Source: Bifidobacterium choloepi
GTDB lineage: Bacteria > Actinomycetota > Actinomycetes > Actinomycetales > Bifidobacteriaceae
Length of the DNA: 64,000 nucleotides
Assembly: GCF_010667615.1 (NCBI RefSeq)
Contig: NZ_VYSG01000001.1
Location: 62,001 to 126,000, forward strand
Direction of reading: 5' to 3'
The notes under the pieces were generated by a model. That model was given only the letters and a program-made list of their open reading frames with translations, did not search any database and was not told the DNA's origin. Numbering within the stretch: position 1 is the first letter of the stretch; each line of letters begins with the position of its first letter. Shown in pieces: positions 31,695 through 40,502 of the stretch. The translations under genes were made by a program, and so were the position numbers.

Positions 31695-33143
31695 ATGGCA
31701 GACGTGTTTGAGCACTCCGCGCAGAAGATGCGTGAGCACGGCATGAGCAGCACGGCGATCTCGCAGTTCGAACGTCTCTACAATGTGTGGAGCAACGGCG
31801 ACGACACGAGCTGGATCCGCGAGGAGGACGTGGATCCGCTGGTCCGCATACCCAGCTTCCACGATGTCTACGAGACGATCAACCACGACAAGGCGATCGA
31901 CGCGTTCGCGAAGACGGCGTTCCTGAAGCTCAATGGCGGCCTCGGCACGTCGATGGGCCTCGACTGCGCGAAGTCGTTGCTGGCGGTGCGCCGTCACAAG
32001 GCCAAGCCGATGCGCTTCATCGACATCATCCTCGGCCAGGTCGTCACGGCGAGGACGCGGCTCGGCATCGAGCTGCCGCTGACGCTGATGAATTCGTTCC
32101 GCACGTCGAAGGACACGATGAAGGTCGTCGACCACAATCCGTACTTCCATCAGGAAGGCGTGCCGACCGAGATCATCCAGCACCAGGAGCCGAAGATCGA
32201 GGCGGACAGCGGGCTGCCCGTCGACTATCCGGCCGATCCCAGCCTCGAATGGTGCCCGCCGGGCCACGGCGACCTGTACGCGACGATCTGGGAGTCCGGC
32301 TTGCTGGACATCCTCGAGCGACGCGGATTCCAGTACCTGTTCATTTCGAATTCGGACAATCTCGGCGCGCGTCCGTCGCGCACGCTGGCCCAGCATTTCG
32401 AGAACACCGGCGCCCCGATCATGATCGAGGTGGCGCGCCGCACGCCGGCCGACCGCAAGGGCGGCCACATCGTGCGCGACAAGCGCACCGGACGCCTGAT
32501 GCTGCGCGAGATGACGCAGGTCCATCCCGATGACAAGGCCGACGCGATGGACATCCACAAGCATCCGTATTTCAACACGAACAGCATCTGGGTGCGCATC
32601 GACGCGCTCAGGGAATTGCTCGAGAAGTACGACGGCGTGCTGCCGCTGCCGGTCATCCGCAACGCGAAGACCGTCGATCCGACCAATCCGGACTCGACGA
32701 AGGTCATCCAGCTCGAGACGGCAATGGGCGCCGCCGTCGGCCTGTTCGACGGCGCGATCTGCGTGGAGGTCGACCGCATGCGCTTCCTGCCGGTCAAGAC
32801 GACCGACGACCTGTTCATCATGCGTTCCGACCGGTTCCACCTGACCGACTCCTACGAGATGGAGGACGGCAACTACCTGTTCCCTGACGTCAAGCTCGAT
32901 CCGCGCTACTACAAGAACATCCACGACTTCGACGAACGGTTCCCGTACTCGGTGCCGTCGCTGGCCGCCGCCAACTCGGTGACGATCGAGGGCGACTGGA
33001 CGTTCGGCCGCAACGTCAGCTTCTACGGCGATGCCGTGCTGTCCGATTCGGGACGGCCCAACTACGTGCCGAACGGCGAGTATGTCGGTCCGCAGGGCGT
33101 CGAACCCGACGAATGGACGTTCCACAACATCGTCGGCAAGTGA
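31695..33143 (+). CDS. UTP--glucose-1-phosphate uridylyltransferase, eukaryotic (UGP2) type
   Basis: The enzyme makes UDP-glucose from UTP and glucose 1-phosphate. In bifidobacteria this supports the Leloir-type use of galactose and host-derived sugars. The 482-residue product has the UGP2-family nucleotide loop FLKLNGGLGTSMG near residues 75-87 and HGDLYATIWESG, not the shorter bacterial GalU form. The start is the ATG at 31695 after GGAAAGG; an upstream in-frame start has no support. A hairpin follows at 33173. Confidence 0.92.
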   Translation: MADVFEHSAQKMREHGMSSTAISQFERLYNVWSNGDDTSWIREEDVDPLVRIPSFHDVYETINHDKAIDAFAKTAFLKLNGGLGTSMGLDCAKSLLAVRRHKAKPMRFIDIILGQVVTARTRLGIELPLTLMNSFRTSKDTMKVVDHNPYFHQEGVPTEIIQHQEPKIEADSGLPVDYPADPSLEWCPPGHGDLYATIWESGLLDILERRGFQYLFISNSDNLGARPSRTLAQHFENTGAPIMIEVARRTPADRKGGHIVRDKRTGRLMLREMTQVHPDDKADAMDIHKHPYFNTNSIWVRIDALRELLEKYDGVLPLPVIRNAKTVDPTNPDSTKVIQLETAMGAAVGLFDGAICVEVDRMRFLPVKTTDDLFIMRSDRFHLTDSYEMEDGNYLFPDVKLDPRYYKNIHDFDERFPYSVPSLAAANSVTIEGDWTFGRNVSFYGDAVLSDSGRPNYVPNGEYVGPQGVEPDEWTFHNIVGK

Positions 33144-33172
33144 CGACCGGCGTCGATTCCGCGTCATGATTT

Positions 33173-33207
33173 CCGTGGCCGGCCGTGTCGAAGACGGCCG
33201 GCCACGG
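33173..33207. terminator. Hairpin terminator after the UDP-glucose pyrophosphorylase gene
   Basis: A perfect 14-bp stem (33173-33186 with 33194-33207) with a 7-base loop lies 30 bases after the stop codon. No T-run follows. Confidence 0.65.
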
Positions 33208-33451
33208 TCATGCATGCGTGCGGCGGTACGGAGACTCGCGACGGGAAGCATGTGCATCGGGGGTGGACTGTTGGCTGCCGGCTGAATGCGCAAAAACGGC
33301 GATGACACGACCGAAAACACAAAATAGCACAAGAAATTTTGGCGATTCTGACGAGGACGCCGAAAAAAAGCTCTATCATAGATAATCAGGCGCGGACGCA
33401 GTCGCAATCCGTGCACACTTACAACAAACCTTAACGATACGGTAGGACTTG
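33208..33451. other. Gene-free region before the WYL regulator
   Basis: No gene is supported. From about 33310 the sequence becomes A-rich (CGAAAAAAAGC, then TATCATAGATAATC), which probably marks the promoter of the downstream gene, but no pair of promoter elements is clear enough to call. Confidence 0.4.
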
Positions 33452-35389
33452 ATGGCTGAAGGCAGTAATGGAAGGCGCCGCTTCTCGGACAAGTGGGGCA
33501 AGCACGAACTGGACGTTCTCGCAGTGTTGTCGTCCGCTTTCCCCCAATGGCTCACCTCCCGTCAAATCGCGCAACGCGTGAAGGCGTATGCCGATTCCTA
33601 CGGCGAACTCGCCGACCAGGCCGCCAAGGCGGCCTTCGCCAAGCAATTCCAGCGCGACCGCGCCAAGCTCGCGGCGATGGGCATCGCCATCGAGTCCCGC
33701 CAGCCCGAATACTCGTCGAAGTCCGAGGGCCAGGACTTCGCCTCCTACCGGCTCCAGCTCGGCGACGAGCCGCGCATCCGCCTGCGCTTCATGCCCGAGG
33801 ACATGCCGGTCCTCGCCGCCGCGAACTACCTGGCCCGCTCAATGTCGATCTCGTCGGCGCCCGACCAGAGCCAGCAGCAACAGCACGCCTCGCGCACGGC
33901 GCCGCGCGTGCCGCAGACGCCGATGCCGGGCCTCGGCCTCGACTCGATCGCGCCGGGCCTGGGCACGCAGCATATTCCGGAAAACCTCGTGCGCGAGGTC
34001 GATTCGCGCCGCTTCGCCGCGACGATCGACGTCGACGGCGAGCACATCAACGTCGCCTATAGCGATTCCGACGACCTGGCGATGTTCGTCCTCGAGCATC
34101 CCGGCGCCGTCATCGTCAGCCCGCAGGAGGCGATCGACGCCTACCGTCGCCGTCTCGTCGCGGCCACCGAGTTCCAGCTTGCCGACACGTCGGCCGAACT
34201 GTCCTCGTCGGCCAGCGCCGTCAGCCCGGAGGCGATCAGCTCGGCCACCGGCGACGACGAGGAAGACGAGGAGGACAGCGCCAAGGCCCACGGCAAGAAG
34301 GGCGCCTTCCAGACCGGCAGCGAAGTCGACCGGCGCCTGCGCCTGATGCTGTTCCTGTCCGCCCATCTCGGCGAGGAATACTCGCTGCAGGAACTCGCCG
34401 TCCGCTTCATCGGCAAGCCGAAGAACGAGGACGAGCTCAAGAAATTCGTCACGACGATCCACAAGGACATCAACACGCTGACGACCGTCTCCGACGACGG
34501 TGAAATGGCCGGTTCCCAGTTCTTCGACATCGACTGGTCGCTGCTCGACGCCGAGGGCATCGTCTCGGCGACGAACTCGCTCGGCCTCGAGCGCCTCGCC
34601 GGCATCTCGCCGCAGTACATGAGCATGCTCACCGCCTCGGTCAACTACCTGGCGCATTCGCGCCTGCTGCCGCCCGAACAGCGTGACCAGGCACGCGACC
34701 TGCACGAACGGCTCAGGTCGCACGTCGCGCCGGGCGCCACGCCCTGGGTGAGCCTGACGGGCTACGAAGTCGAGCCGCACGCCTTCTCGACGGTCAAGTC
34801 GGCCATCGACAACAAGAAGCTGCTCGACATGGAATACACCGACGGTTCCGGCCGCATGCATCGCCGCATCGTCGCGCCGGGCAAGATCTACGCCGACGAG
34901 GGCCTCTACTACGCGGCCGTCTGGACCGACGTCGAGGACGTCGTCCCGGACAACAAGAAGCTGCTCGTCGCCAAGGACGAGACGATCAACAAGGCGACCG
35001 GCAAGCCGCGCATCTGGCAGATCCTGCGCATCTCGCGCATCGAGCACGCCGAGATCGTCGACCCGACCGGCGACATCGCGATCCCGGACGTGCCGGTCTC
35101 CGACCTGCGCAAGTGGAGCGTCGACAACGGCACGCCGGCCATCTTCATCACCGACCAGCCGCACCTCAAGTTCATCCGCACGCTGACCGACGCCTCGGTC
35201 GAACCGTGCGGCGACGGCGTCAAGGTGCACGTCACCGTCCAGTCGGATTCGTGGTTCGTGGCGTTCTGCATTGCTCACGCTCGGCATATTCTGGCCGTCG
35301 CGCCCGAAACGCTCCGTACAATGATAGTGGCGCGCGCCCAGCGCGAACTGAGCGTGGGGGACAGGGAAACCGAGCGCCAGCGTCACTAG
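33452..35389 (+). CDS. Fused PafB-PafC-like WYL-domain transcriptional regulator
   Basis: In mycobacteria PafB and PafC form a heterodimer that activates LexA-independent DNA-damage genes. Here both halves are in one 645-residue chain. The first half (about 1-250) has a winged-helix start (DKWGKHELDVLAVLSSAFPQWLTSRQIAQR). An acidic linker DDEEDEEDSAKA separates it from a second half (about 285-645) that repeats the layout, with DRRLRLMLFLSAHLGEEYSLQELAVRF and a WYL-type domain around 440-500. The ATG at 33452 follows TAGGA; an overlapping TTG one codon earlier is possible. The order pafBC, small membrane protein, helY copies the pafB-pafC-tatA-tatC-helY order of mycobacteria with tat genes missing. 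Confidence 0.83.
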   Translation: MAEGSNGRRRFSDKWGKHELDVLAVLSSAFPQWLTSRQIAQRVKAYADSYGELADQAAKAAFAKQFQRDRAKLAAMGIAIESRQPEYSSKSEGQDFASYRLQLGDEPRIRLRFMPEDMPVLAAANYLARSMSISSAPDQSQQQQHASRTAPRVPQTPMPGLGLDSIAPGLGTQHIPENLVREVDSRRFAATIDVDGEHINVAYSDSDDLAMFVLEHPGAVIVSPQEAIDAYRRRLVAATEFQLADTSAELSSSASAVSPEAISSATGDDEEDEEDSAKAHGKKGAFQTGSEVDRRLRLMLFLSAHLGEEYSLQELAVRFIGKPKNEDELKKFVTTIHKDINTLTTVSDDGEMAGSQFFDIDWSLLDAEGIVSATNSLGLERLAGISPQYMSMLTASVNYLAHSRLLPPEQRDQARDLHERLRSHVAPGATPWVSLTGYEVEPHAFSTVKSAIDNKKLLDMEYTDGSGRMHRRIVAPGKIYADEGLYYAAVWTDVEDVVPDNKKLLVAKDETINKATGKPRIWQILRISRIEHAEIVDPTGDIAIPDVPVSDLRKWSVDNGTPAIFITDQPHLKFIRTLTDASVEPCGDGVKVHVTVQSDSWFVAFCIAHARHILAVAPETLRTMIVARAQRELSVGDRETERQRH

Positions 35390-35413
35390 GACGAATCACA
35401 GGAGGTGGCAACC

Positions 35414-35734
35414 ATGCCGGGTTGGATTTGGTGGATACTGGTCGCGTTCCTGATCGTCATGCTGGTCATCGGCGTCGTCTACGTCGTCAGGCATGCGCTC
35501 GGCGCCATGCACAAGCTCTCCGCCGTCGGCGGCAAGGTGTCGGACCGGGTCTCGCAGATGGGCGTGGATCCGGACGCCGTGGCAACGGCACCGGAGGCGC
35601 CGATCTTCACGCAGCCGCTGTCGGTCGCCACCGAACGGTATAGCGACGCCCACGCCGAGATCATCGAACAGCGCCAGGCGCGCCGCGAGCGCCACATGGC
35701 CACCTGGCAGCGGTGGCTGCATTTCAACGACTAA
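35414..35734 (+). CDS. Small single-helix membrane protein at the tatA position
   Basis: The 106-residue product has an N-terminal hydrophobic helix (WIWWILVAFLIVMLVIGVVYVV), then an amphipathic stretch ALGAMHKLSAVGGKVSDRVSQM and a hydrophilic tail. The layout (short helix, amphipathic helix, polar tail) and the position between pafBC and helY recall TatA, but the FG hinge typical of TatA is absent, so I do not call it TatA. The start is the ATG at 35414 with CAGGAGG eight bases upstream; a GTG inside that ribosome site is unlikely to be used. A hairpin separates it from helY. Confidence 0.7.
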   Translation: MPGWIWWILVAFLIVMLVIGVVYVVRHALGAMHKLSAVGGKVSDRVSQMGVDPDAVATAPEAPIFTQPLSVATERYSDAHAEIIEQRQARRERHMATWQRWLHFND

Positions 35735-35742
35735 CATCATGA

Positions 35743-35783
35743 CGGCGGAGGAATCGTTGCAGGCAGGCACGATTCCTCCGCCG
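35743..35783. terminator. Hairpin terminator between the small membrane gene and helY
   Basis: A perfect 15-bp stem (35743-35757 with 35769-35783) encloses an 11-base loop. It begins 8 bases after the stop. Confidence 0.7.
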
Positions 35784-35826
35784 AATGCTGTCCGAACCAA
35801 TTAACGAATTCCGAGGTCGATCATCC

Positions 35827-38466
35827 ATGGCCAAGCACCGTCATCACAGCAAGTCGAACCGCAACGGCGACGTCGAGCCCGAGGAGCGGGAAGAACGCGA
35901 GCCGAGCCCGGCCGAACGCTACCGGACGTTCCAGGACGTCAGGCGCCGGCGCGCGTCGATCGCCGGCAAGTTCGCCGACAAGATGCCGTTCGAACTCGAC
36001 GACTTCCAGATGGAAGCCAACGAGGCGCTCGAGGACGGCCAGAACGTGCTCGTCGCCGCACCCACCGGCGCCGGCAAGACCGTCGTCGCCGACTTCGCCG
36101 TCTTCCTCGCCCAACAGCAGAACGCCAAGGCGTTCTACACGACGCCGATCAAGGCGCTGAGCAACCAGAAATACCACGATCTCGTCGCCGTGTACGGTCC
36201 GGACAAGGTCGGCCTGCTCACCGGCGACACGTCGATCAATTCCGAGGCGGACATCATCGTGATGACGACGGAAGTCCTGCGCAACATGCTCTACGAACAG
36301 TCGACGACGCTGCAGGCGTTGCGCTACGTCGTCCTCGACGAAGTCCACTACCTCGCCGACAAGTTCCGCGGACCGGTGTGGGAGGAAGTCATCATCCACC
36401 TGCCGAAGTCCGTCAGGATCGTCGGACTGTCCGCGACGGTGTCGAACGTCGAGGACTTCGCGAAGTGGATCACGTCGGTGCGCGGCGAGACGAAGCTCGT
36501 CGTCTCCGAACACCGTCCGGTGCCGCTCGACCAGTACATCATGGTCCAGCAGGACGCCCGTACCGAACCCGAACTGTTCGACCTGTATCGGCGCGACGGA
36601 GAAGGCGACCAGACGACGAAGATCAACGGCGCCCTCGTCAACCGTCTCGACCAGCTCGACCAGGCGGCCGAGCAACGTCGCGGTGCCGACGAACACGACA
36701 AGTCGGCGCGCCGCGGACGCGGACGCCGCGGCGGCGGGGGAGCGGGCCGCGGTCGCGACCGGCGTCGCAACGATTCGCGCTACATGCCGAAGCGCTGGGC
36801 CGTCGTTGACGAACTCGACTTCCTGCACATGCTGCCGGCCATTTACTTCATCTTCTCCCGCAACGGTTGCGACGAGGCCGTCGAGCAGTGCCTCAACGCC
36901 GGACTCGAACTGACCACCGACGAGGAAGTGGCGCGCATCCGCCAGATCGTCGACGAGATGATCCAGGGCCAGCTGACCCGCGAGGACCTGAAGACGCTGG
37001 AATTCGCGAAGTTCCGCTACGCCCTCGAGGAAGGCTTCGCCGCCCACCACGCCGGCATGATCGCGTTGTTCCGCCAGATCGTCGAGCGCCTGTTCGAGGA
37101 GGGCCTGGTCAAGGTCGTCTTCGCCACCGAGACGCTGGCCCTCGGCATCAACATGCCCGCCCGCTCCGTCGTCGTCGAGAAACTCAACAAGTACGACGGC
37201 ACCGGCATCGTCCAGCTGACGCCCGGCGAGTTCACGCAGCTGACCGGCCGTGCCGGACGCCGCGGCATCGACACGATCGGCAACGCCATCGTCGTCGACC
37301 ATCGCGACTTCAAGCCGGCGACGGCGGCCGCGCTGTCCAGCAAGCGCGTCTATCCGCTGCACTCGAGCTTCAAGCCGACGTTCAACATGGCCGTCAACCT
37401 GCTCAACTCGAGCGACTACGAAACGGCGCGCACGACGCTCGACCATTCGTTTGCCCAATGGGAGGCGAACGAATCCGCCTGGAAGCTGGAAGCCAACATC
37501 GAGGCGCTGAAAAAGTCGATCGCCGGCTACGAGGACGCCATGCGCTGCGACGAAGGCGACTTCGCCGGCCTGATGCGCATCCGCATGCAGCTGTCCGACC
37601 TGCAGAAGAACGAGCGGCGCCGTCTCAAGCACACGCCATTCGCCAACGACAAGGAGCGCAAGGCCGCTTACCACGACCTCGACCGTCGCATCGCCGAACT
37701 CAAGGAACGGGAAGCCGACCATCCGTGCCACGCCTGCCCGGACCTGCAGCAGCACCTCAAGTGGGGCCATCGCTGGGCGCGCGAAACGCGCGAGCTCGAA
37801 CGCATGGAAAACCGCTACGAGACGCGCACCGGTTCCGTCGCACGCCAGTTCGACCGCATCTGCGGCATCCTCGAGACGCTCGGCTATCTCGAACGCACGA
37901 CGTCGCGCAGCGGCGCACTCGACTACACGCTGACCGAAAAGGGACAGTTGCTGCGGCGCCTGTACTCCGAACGCGACTTGACGCTCGCCGAGGCCATCAC
38001 CGGCGGCGTGTTCGAGAATCTCAATTCGGCCGAACTCGCCGGCGTCCTGTCGTCGCTGATCTACGAAGCCCGTCGCGGCGCCAGCAGCGAGCCACGCTAC
38101 TATCCGGGCGGCCCGGACGGCAACGCGGCGACGGCGGCCATCGAGCTCGAGGCCGTCGATGTGCGAGTTTCGTACCGCTGCGAAGAAGCCGGCATGGACA
38201 TCGAGGACATTCCGGACCTCGACTTCGGCATTCTCGACATCATCTACGAATGGACTGACGGCGACTCGCTGGCCGACGTCCTCGACGACAGCGAACTGAC
38301 CGGCGGCGACTTCGTCCGCAACGCCAAGCGCCTCGCCGACATGCTCCAGCAGATCTCGGTCGCCCGCGACTACCTCGGACCGGACGGCGACCGCCTGGCC
38401 GACGCGGCCCGCGAGGCATTCGACCGCGTCAACCGCGGCATCGTCGCCTACTCCGGAGTCGACTGA
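35827..38466 (+). CDS. helY: DEAD/DEAH-box RNA helicase, HelY/Mtr4-like
   Basis: HelY is an actinobacterial Ski2-like helicase related to eukaryotic Mtr4/Ski2, which unwind RNA for the exosome; the bacterial substrate is less clear. The 879-residue product has Walker A APTGAGKT at 78-85, the DEVH box at 171-174, SATVSN (motif III), and ARSVVVEKLNKYDG and GRAGRRG (motif VI) further on, then a long C-terminal helical domain. A Gly/Arg-rich insertion lies near residues 296-315. The ATG at 35827 is the start that keeps the basic N-terminus MAKHRHHSKS; a GAGG site precedes it. Confidence 0.9.
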   Translation: MAKHRHHSKSNRNGDVEPEEREEREPSPAERYRTFQDVRRRRASIAGKFADKMPFELDDFQMEANEALEDGQNVLVAAPTGAGKTVVADFAVFLAQQQNAKAFYTTPIKALSNQKYHDLVAVYGPDKVGLLTGDTSINSEADIIVMTTEVLRNMLYEQSTTLQALRYVVLDEVHYLADKFRGPVWEEVIIHLPKSVRIVGLSATVSNVEDFAKWITSVRGETKLVVSEHRPVPLDQYIMVQQDARTEPELFDLYRRDGEGDQTTKINGALVNRLDQLDQAAEQRRGADEHDKSARRGRGRRGGGGAGRGRDRRRNDSRYMPKRWAVVDELDFLHMLPAIYFIFSRNGCDEAVEQCLNAGLELTTDEEVARIRQIVDEMIQGQLTREDLKTLEFAKFRYALEEGFAAHHAGMIALFRQIVERLFEEGLVKVVFATETLALGINMPARSVVVEKLNKYDGTGIVQLTPGEFTQLTGRAGRRGIDTIGNAIVVDHRDFKPATAAALSSKRVYPLHSSFKPTFNMAVNLLNSSDYETARTTLDHSFAQWEANESAWKLEANIEALKKSIAGYEDAMRCDEGDFAGLMRIRMQLSDLQKNERRRLKHTPFANDKERKAAYHDLDRRIAELKEREADHPCHACPDLQQHLKWGHRWARETRELERMENRYETRTGSVARQFDRICGILETLGYLERTTSRSGALDYTLTEKGQLLRRLYSERDLTLAEAITGGVFENLNSAELAGVLSSLIYEARRGASSEPRYYPGGPDGNAATAAIELEAVDVRVSYRCEEAGMDIEDIPDLDFGILDIIYEWTDGDSLADVLDDSELTGGDFVRNAKRLADMLQQISVARDYLGPDGDRLADAAREAFDRVNRGIVAYSGVD

Positions 38467-38575
38467 CGGTTCCACCGACGCGCCGGCGGCGGTCCGGGGG
38501 AGCAGCACTCCGGAATAACCTGCACGTCCGAACTGTTCAGTAAGTTTGTAGCGTTAGGAAACTCGAGGAGGAAGA

Positions 38576-38923
38576 ATGGCTGAACGCAGTCTGCGCGGCA
38601 TGAGCATCGGTGCGAAGTCACTGGAGTCCGACGACAACGTCGACTTCGCGGCGCGAGTCGAGGTGGCATACGTCTGCCCGAAGGGTCACCGCACCATCCT
38701 GCCGTTTGCGGAGGGAGCCGAACCGCCGGCCGAGTGGGAATGCCGCTGCGGCGCCGTCGCGCACCAGGAAGACGCCGACGCGACCGAGGCCGACGAAATC
38801 ACGAAGCCGACCCGTACCCACTGGGACATGCTGCTCGAACGCCGTACCGAACAGGAACTGTCCGAACTGCTGGAAAAGCGCCTGCAGATGCACCGCGACG
38901 GCTGGTTCCCCGATTACGAGTGA
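38576..38923 (+). CDS. rbpA: RNA polymerase-binding protein RbpA
   Basis: RbpA binds the primary sigma factor and RNA polymerase and stabilises open promoter complexes; it is found only in actinobacteria. The 115-residue product has the typical start MAERSLRGMSIGAKSLESDD, a zinc-type core (CPKGH and CRCG), and the C-terminal sigma-binding helix RTHWDMLLERRTEQELSELL. GAGGAGG lies just before the ATG. A long hairpin terminator follows. Confidence 0.96.
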   Translation: MAERSLRGMSIGAKSLESDDNVDFAARVEVAYVCPKGHRTILPFAEGAEPPAEWECRCGAVAHQEDADATEADEITKPTRTHWDMLLERRTEQELSELLEKRLQMHRDGWFPDYE

Positions 38924-38954
38924 CGACCGCGCAATCCAGACGATAGACCATGAC

Positions 38955-38994
38955 GACAATCCCGCGACGGAAGCGATTCCGTCGCGGGATTGTC
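38955..38994 (+). terminator. Rho-independent terminator after rbpA
   Basis: A perfect 18-bp stem (38955-38972 with 38977-38994) with loop GCGA is followed by TTGTTC. Confidence 0.85.
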
Positions 38995-39126
38995 TTGTTC
39001 GGCCGAGCCGGCAACCCCCTCGAGCTATAGTGGGTGACGGTTCCTTCCGGACGGATACCGGACACGGCGGATCCGGCGGAAGTAGTTTGACGAAAGACAA
39101 AGACAAGGTATAGGGGAGAGGCATCC

Positions 39127-39843
39127 ATGGCCCAGCATCCGCAGAAAGTCGTCCTGCTCGATCTCGACGGAACGTTGACGAAATCCGATCCGGGCATCAT
39201 CGCCTGTGTCATCAAGGCGTTTCAGGCCGTCGGCGAACCGGTGCCCGACGACGCCGAACTCCATCGGTTCATCGGCCCGTCCATTCGCGAATCGCTCAAG
39301 CGCAACCACCTGACCGGTGACAAGCTCGAGGAGGCGGTCCGCGTCTACCGTCATTACTACGGCGAGGAAGACTATTTCGACGATCCGAACCATCCGGGCC
39401 AGAAAGTGCCGGGGTGCCTGTACAACACCGTGTATCCGGGCATTCCCGAACAGCTCGCGAAGCTGCGCGCCGCCGGCTATTACCTCGCCGTCGCCACCTG
39501 CAAGCCGGAATTCCAGGCCATCCCGGTCTGCGAACATTTCGGCATCGACAAGATGGTCGATGGCATCTACGGTGCTTCGCGTGATTTCTCGCGCATCGAG
39601 AAGGGCCAGGTCATCGAATACGCGTTCGAACACATCGGTTTCGACGAACAGGCCGGCGACCGGGCACTGATGGTCGGCGACCGCTGGACCGACGCCGACG
39701 GTGCAAAGGAATGCGGCCTCGACTGCCTGGGCTGCGGCTGGGGCTATGCCGAGCCCGGCGAACTGAAAGCGCACGGTTGCTATCGCGTCATCGACCATGT
39801 CGACGAACTGTCCGGAGCCGTCGAGGAATACTTCGACAACTGA
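39127..39843 (+). CDS. HAD family hydrolase, phosphoglycolate phosphatase-like
   Basis: HAD phosphatases of this class act on small sugar phosphates such as 2-phosphoglycolate. The 238-residue product has motif I LLDLDGTLTKSDPG near residues 10-23, motif II VATCKPE around 123-129 (Thr), a conserved Lys in EKGQ, and motif III MVGDRWTDADGA around 181-192. A GGGGAGAGG ribosome site precedes the ATG. The true substrate is unknown. Confidence 0.88.
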   Translation: MAQHPQKVVLLDLDGTLTKSDPGIIACVIKAFQAVGEPVPDDAELHRFIGPSIRESLKRNHLTGDKLEEAVRVYRHYYGEEDYFDDPNHPGQKVPGCLYNTVYPGIPEQLAKLRAAGYYLAVATCKPEFQAIPVCEHFGIDKMVDGIYGASRDFSRIEKGQVIEYAFEHIGFDEQAGDRALMVGDRWTDADGAKECGLDCLGCGWGYAEPGELKAHGCYRVIDHVDELSGAVEEYFDN

Positions 39844-40438
39844 AACGAATTAACTGCAACGAATCAACCGGGGCGATGAAGCTGACATGAAGTCGGCGAC
39901 AATCGTTCCGGTTTTCTTGTGCACAACATTATCCGATAATGTACGTTATGTCAGATTAGATATCCGGACAGCTCCCCTCCGGACGATTCCTTTCCGCTTC
40001 GCGACCGGTGATCCATCCGCGCTTCCCGCTGCTCTCGTGTCGACAAACGAAACGTCGTCGACAACTGGCCGATGATTCGCTTCCGAATATGGTCCCGTCC
40101 AGCAGAATCGTTTCTGACGAACTCAATATGCCTGCAATTATTACTCAGGAACTCTCTCTATATTTCTTTACCGACTTGTAATTCACTGACGACTTGGACA
40201 ATAAAAATAAACACGAGAGAAAAAGAAATAGTCTTCTGCTATATTCTCTTCCAAAATAAAATTCTCGAAATAAATTATTTTAAATTATACCCAATCAATT
40301 ATCTCTTGTAAAATATCATGGAAATAAATAAAAGTCTGGCTCTGAAATTAATGGTCAGATTGCGGAAATTGTCGATCATCGACGAAAAATGTTTCCCTTC
40401 GTCGGGAAATTACTGTGACAAGTTGCCGGAAATACAGA
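39844..40438. other. AT-rich gene-free island with a palindrome
   Basis: About 600 bases carry no gene that I can support; two short open frames here (40072-40311 and 40318-40506) have no ribosome site and AT-rich, low-complexity products. The part from about 40080 to 40440 is strikingly AT-rich compared with all neighbours. A perfect 17-base palindrome, ACATTATC-C-GATAATGT, lies at 39926-39942 and looks like a protein-binding site. No RNA gene was recognised. Confidence 0.6.
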
Positions 40439-40489
40439 ACGCGGATGGATGGACAGGGGGAGTCACACTCCCCCACCATCCATCCGCGT
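40439..40489. terminator. Strong hairpin after the aldo/keto reductase gene
   Basis: A 14-bp outer stem (40439-40452 with 40476-40489) and an 8-bp inner stem GGGGGAGT/ACTCCCCC (40456-40463 with 40467-40474) enclose a 3-base loop. It lies 14 bases beyond the minus-strand gene's stop codon. Confidence 0.75.
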
Positions 40490-40502
40490 CGCCTGCGGAA
40501 AC

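Noticed and set aside
38530..38538. GAACTGTTC before rbpA as a LexA box
   Set aside because: The arms are separated by one base, not the four required for the CGAACN4GTTCG box.
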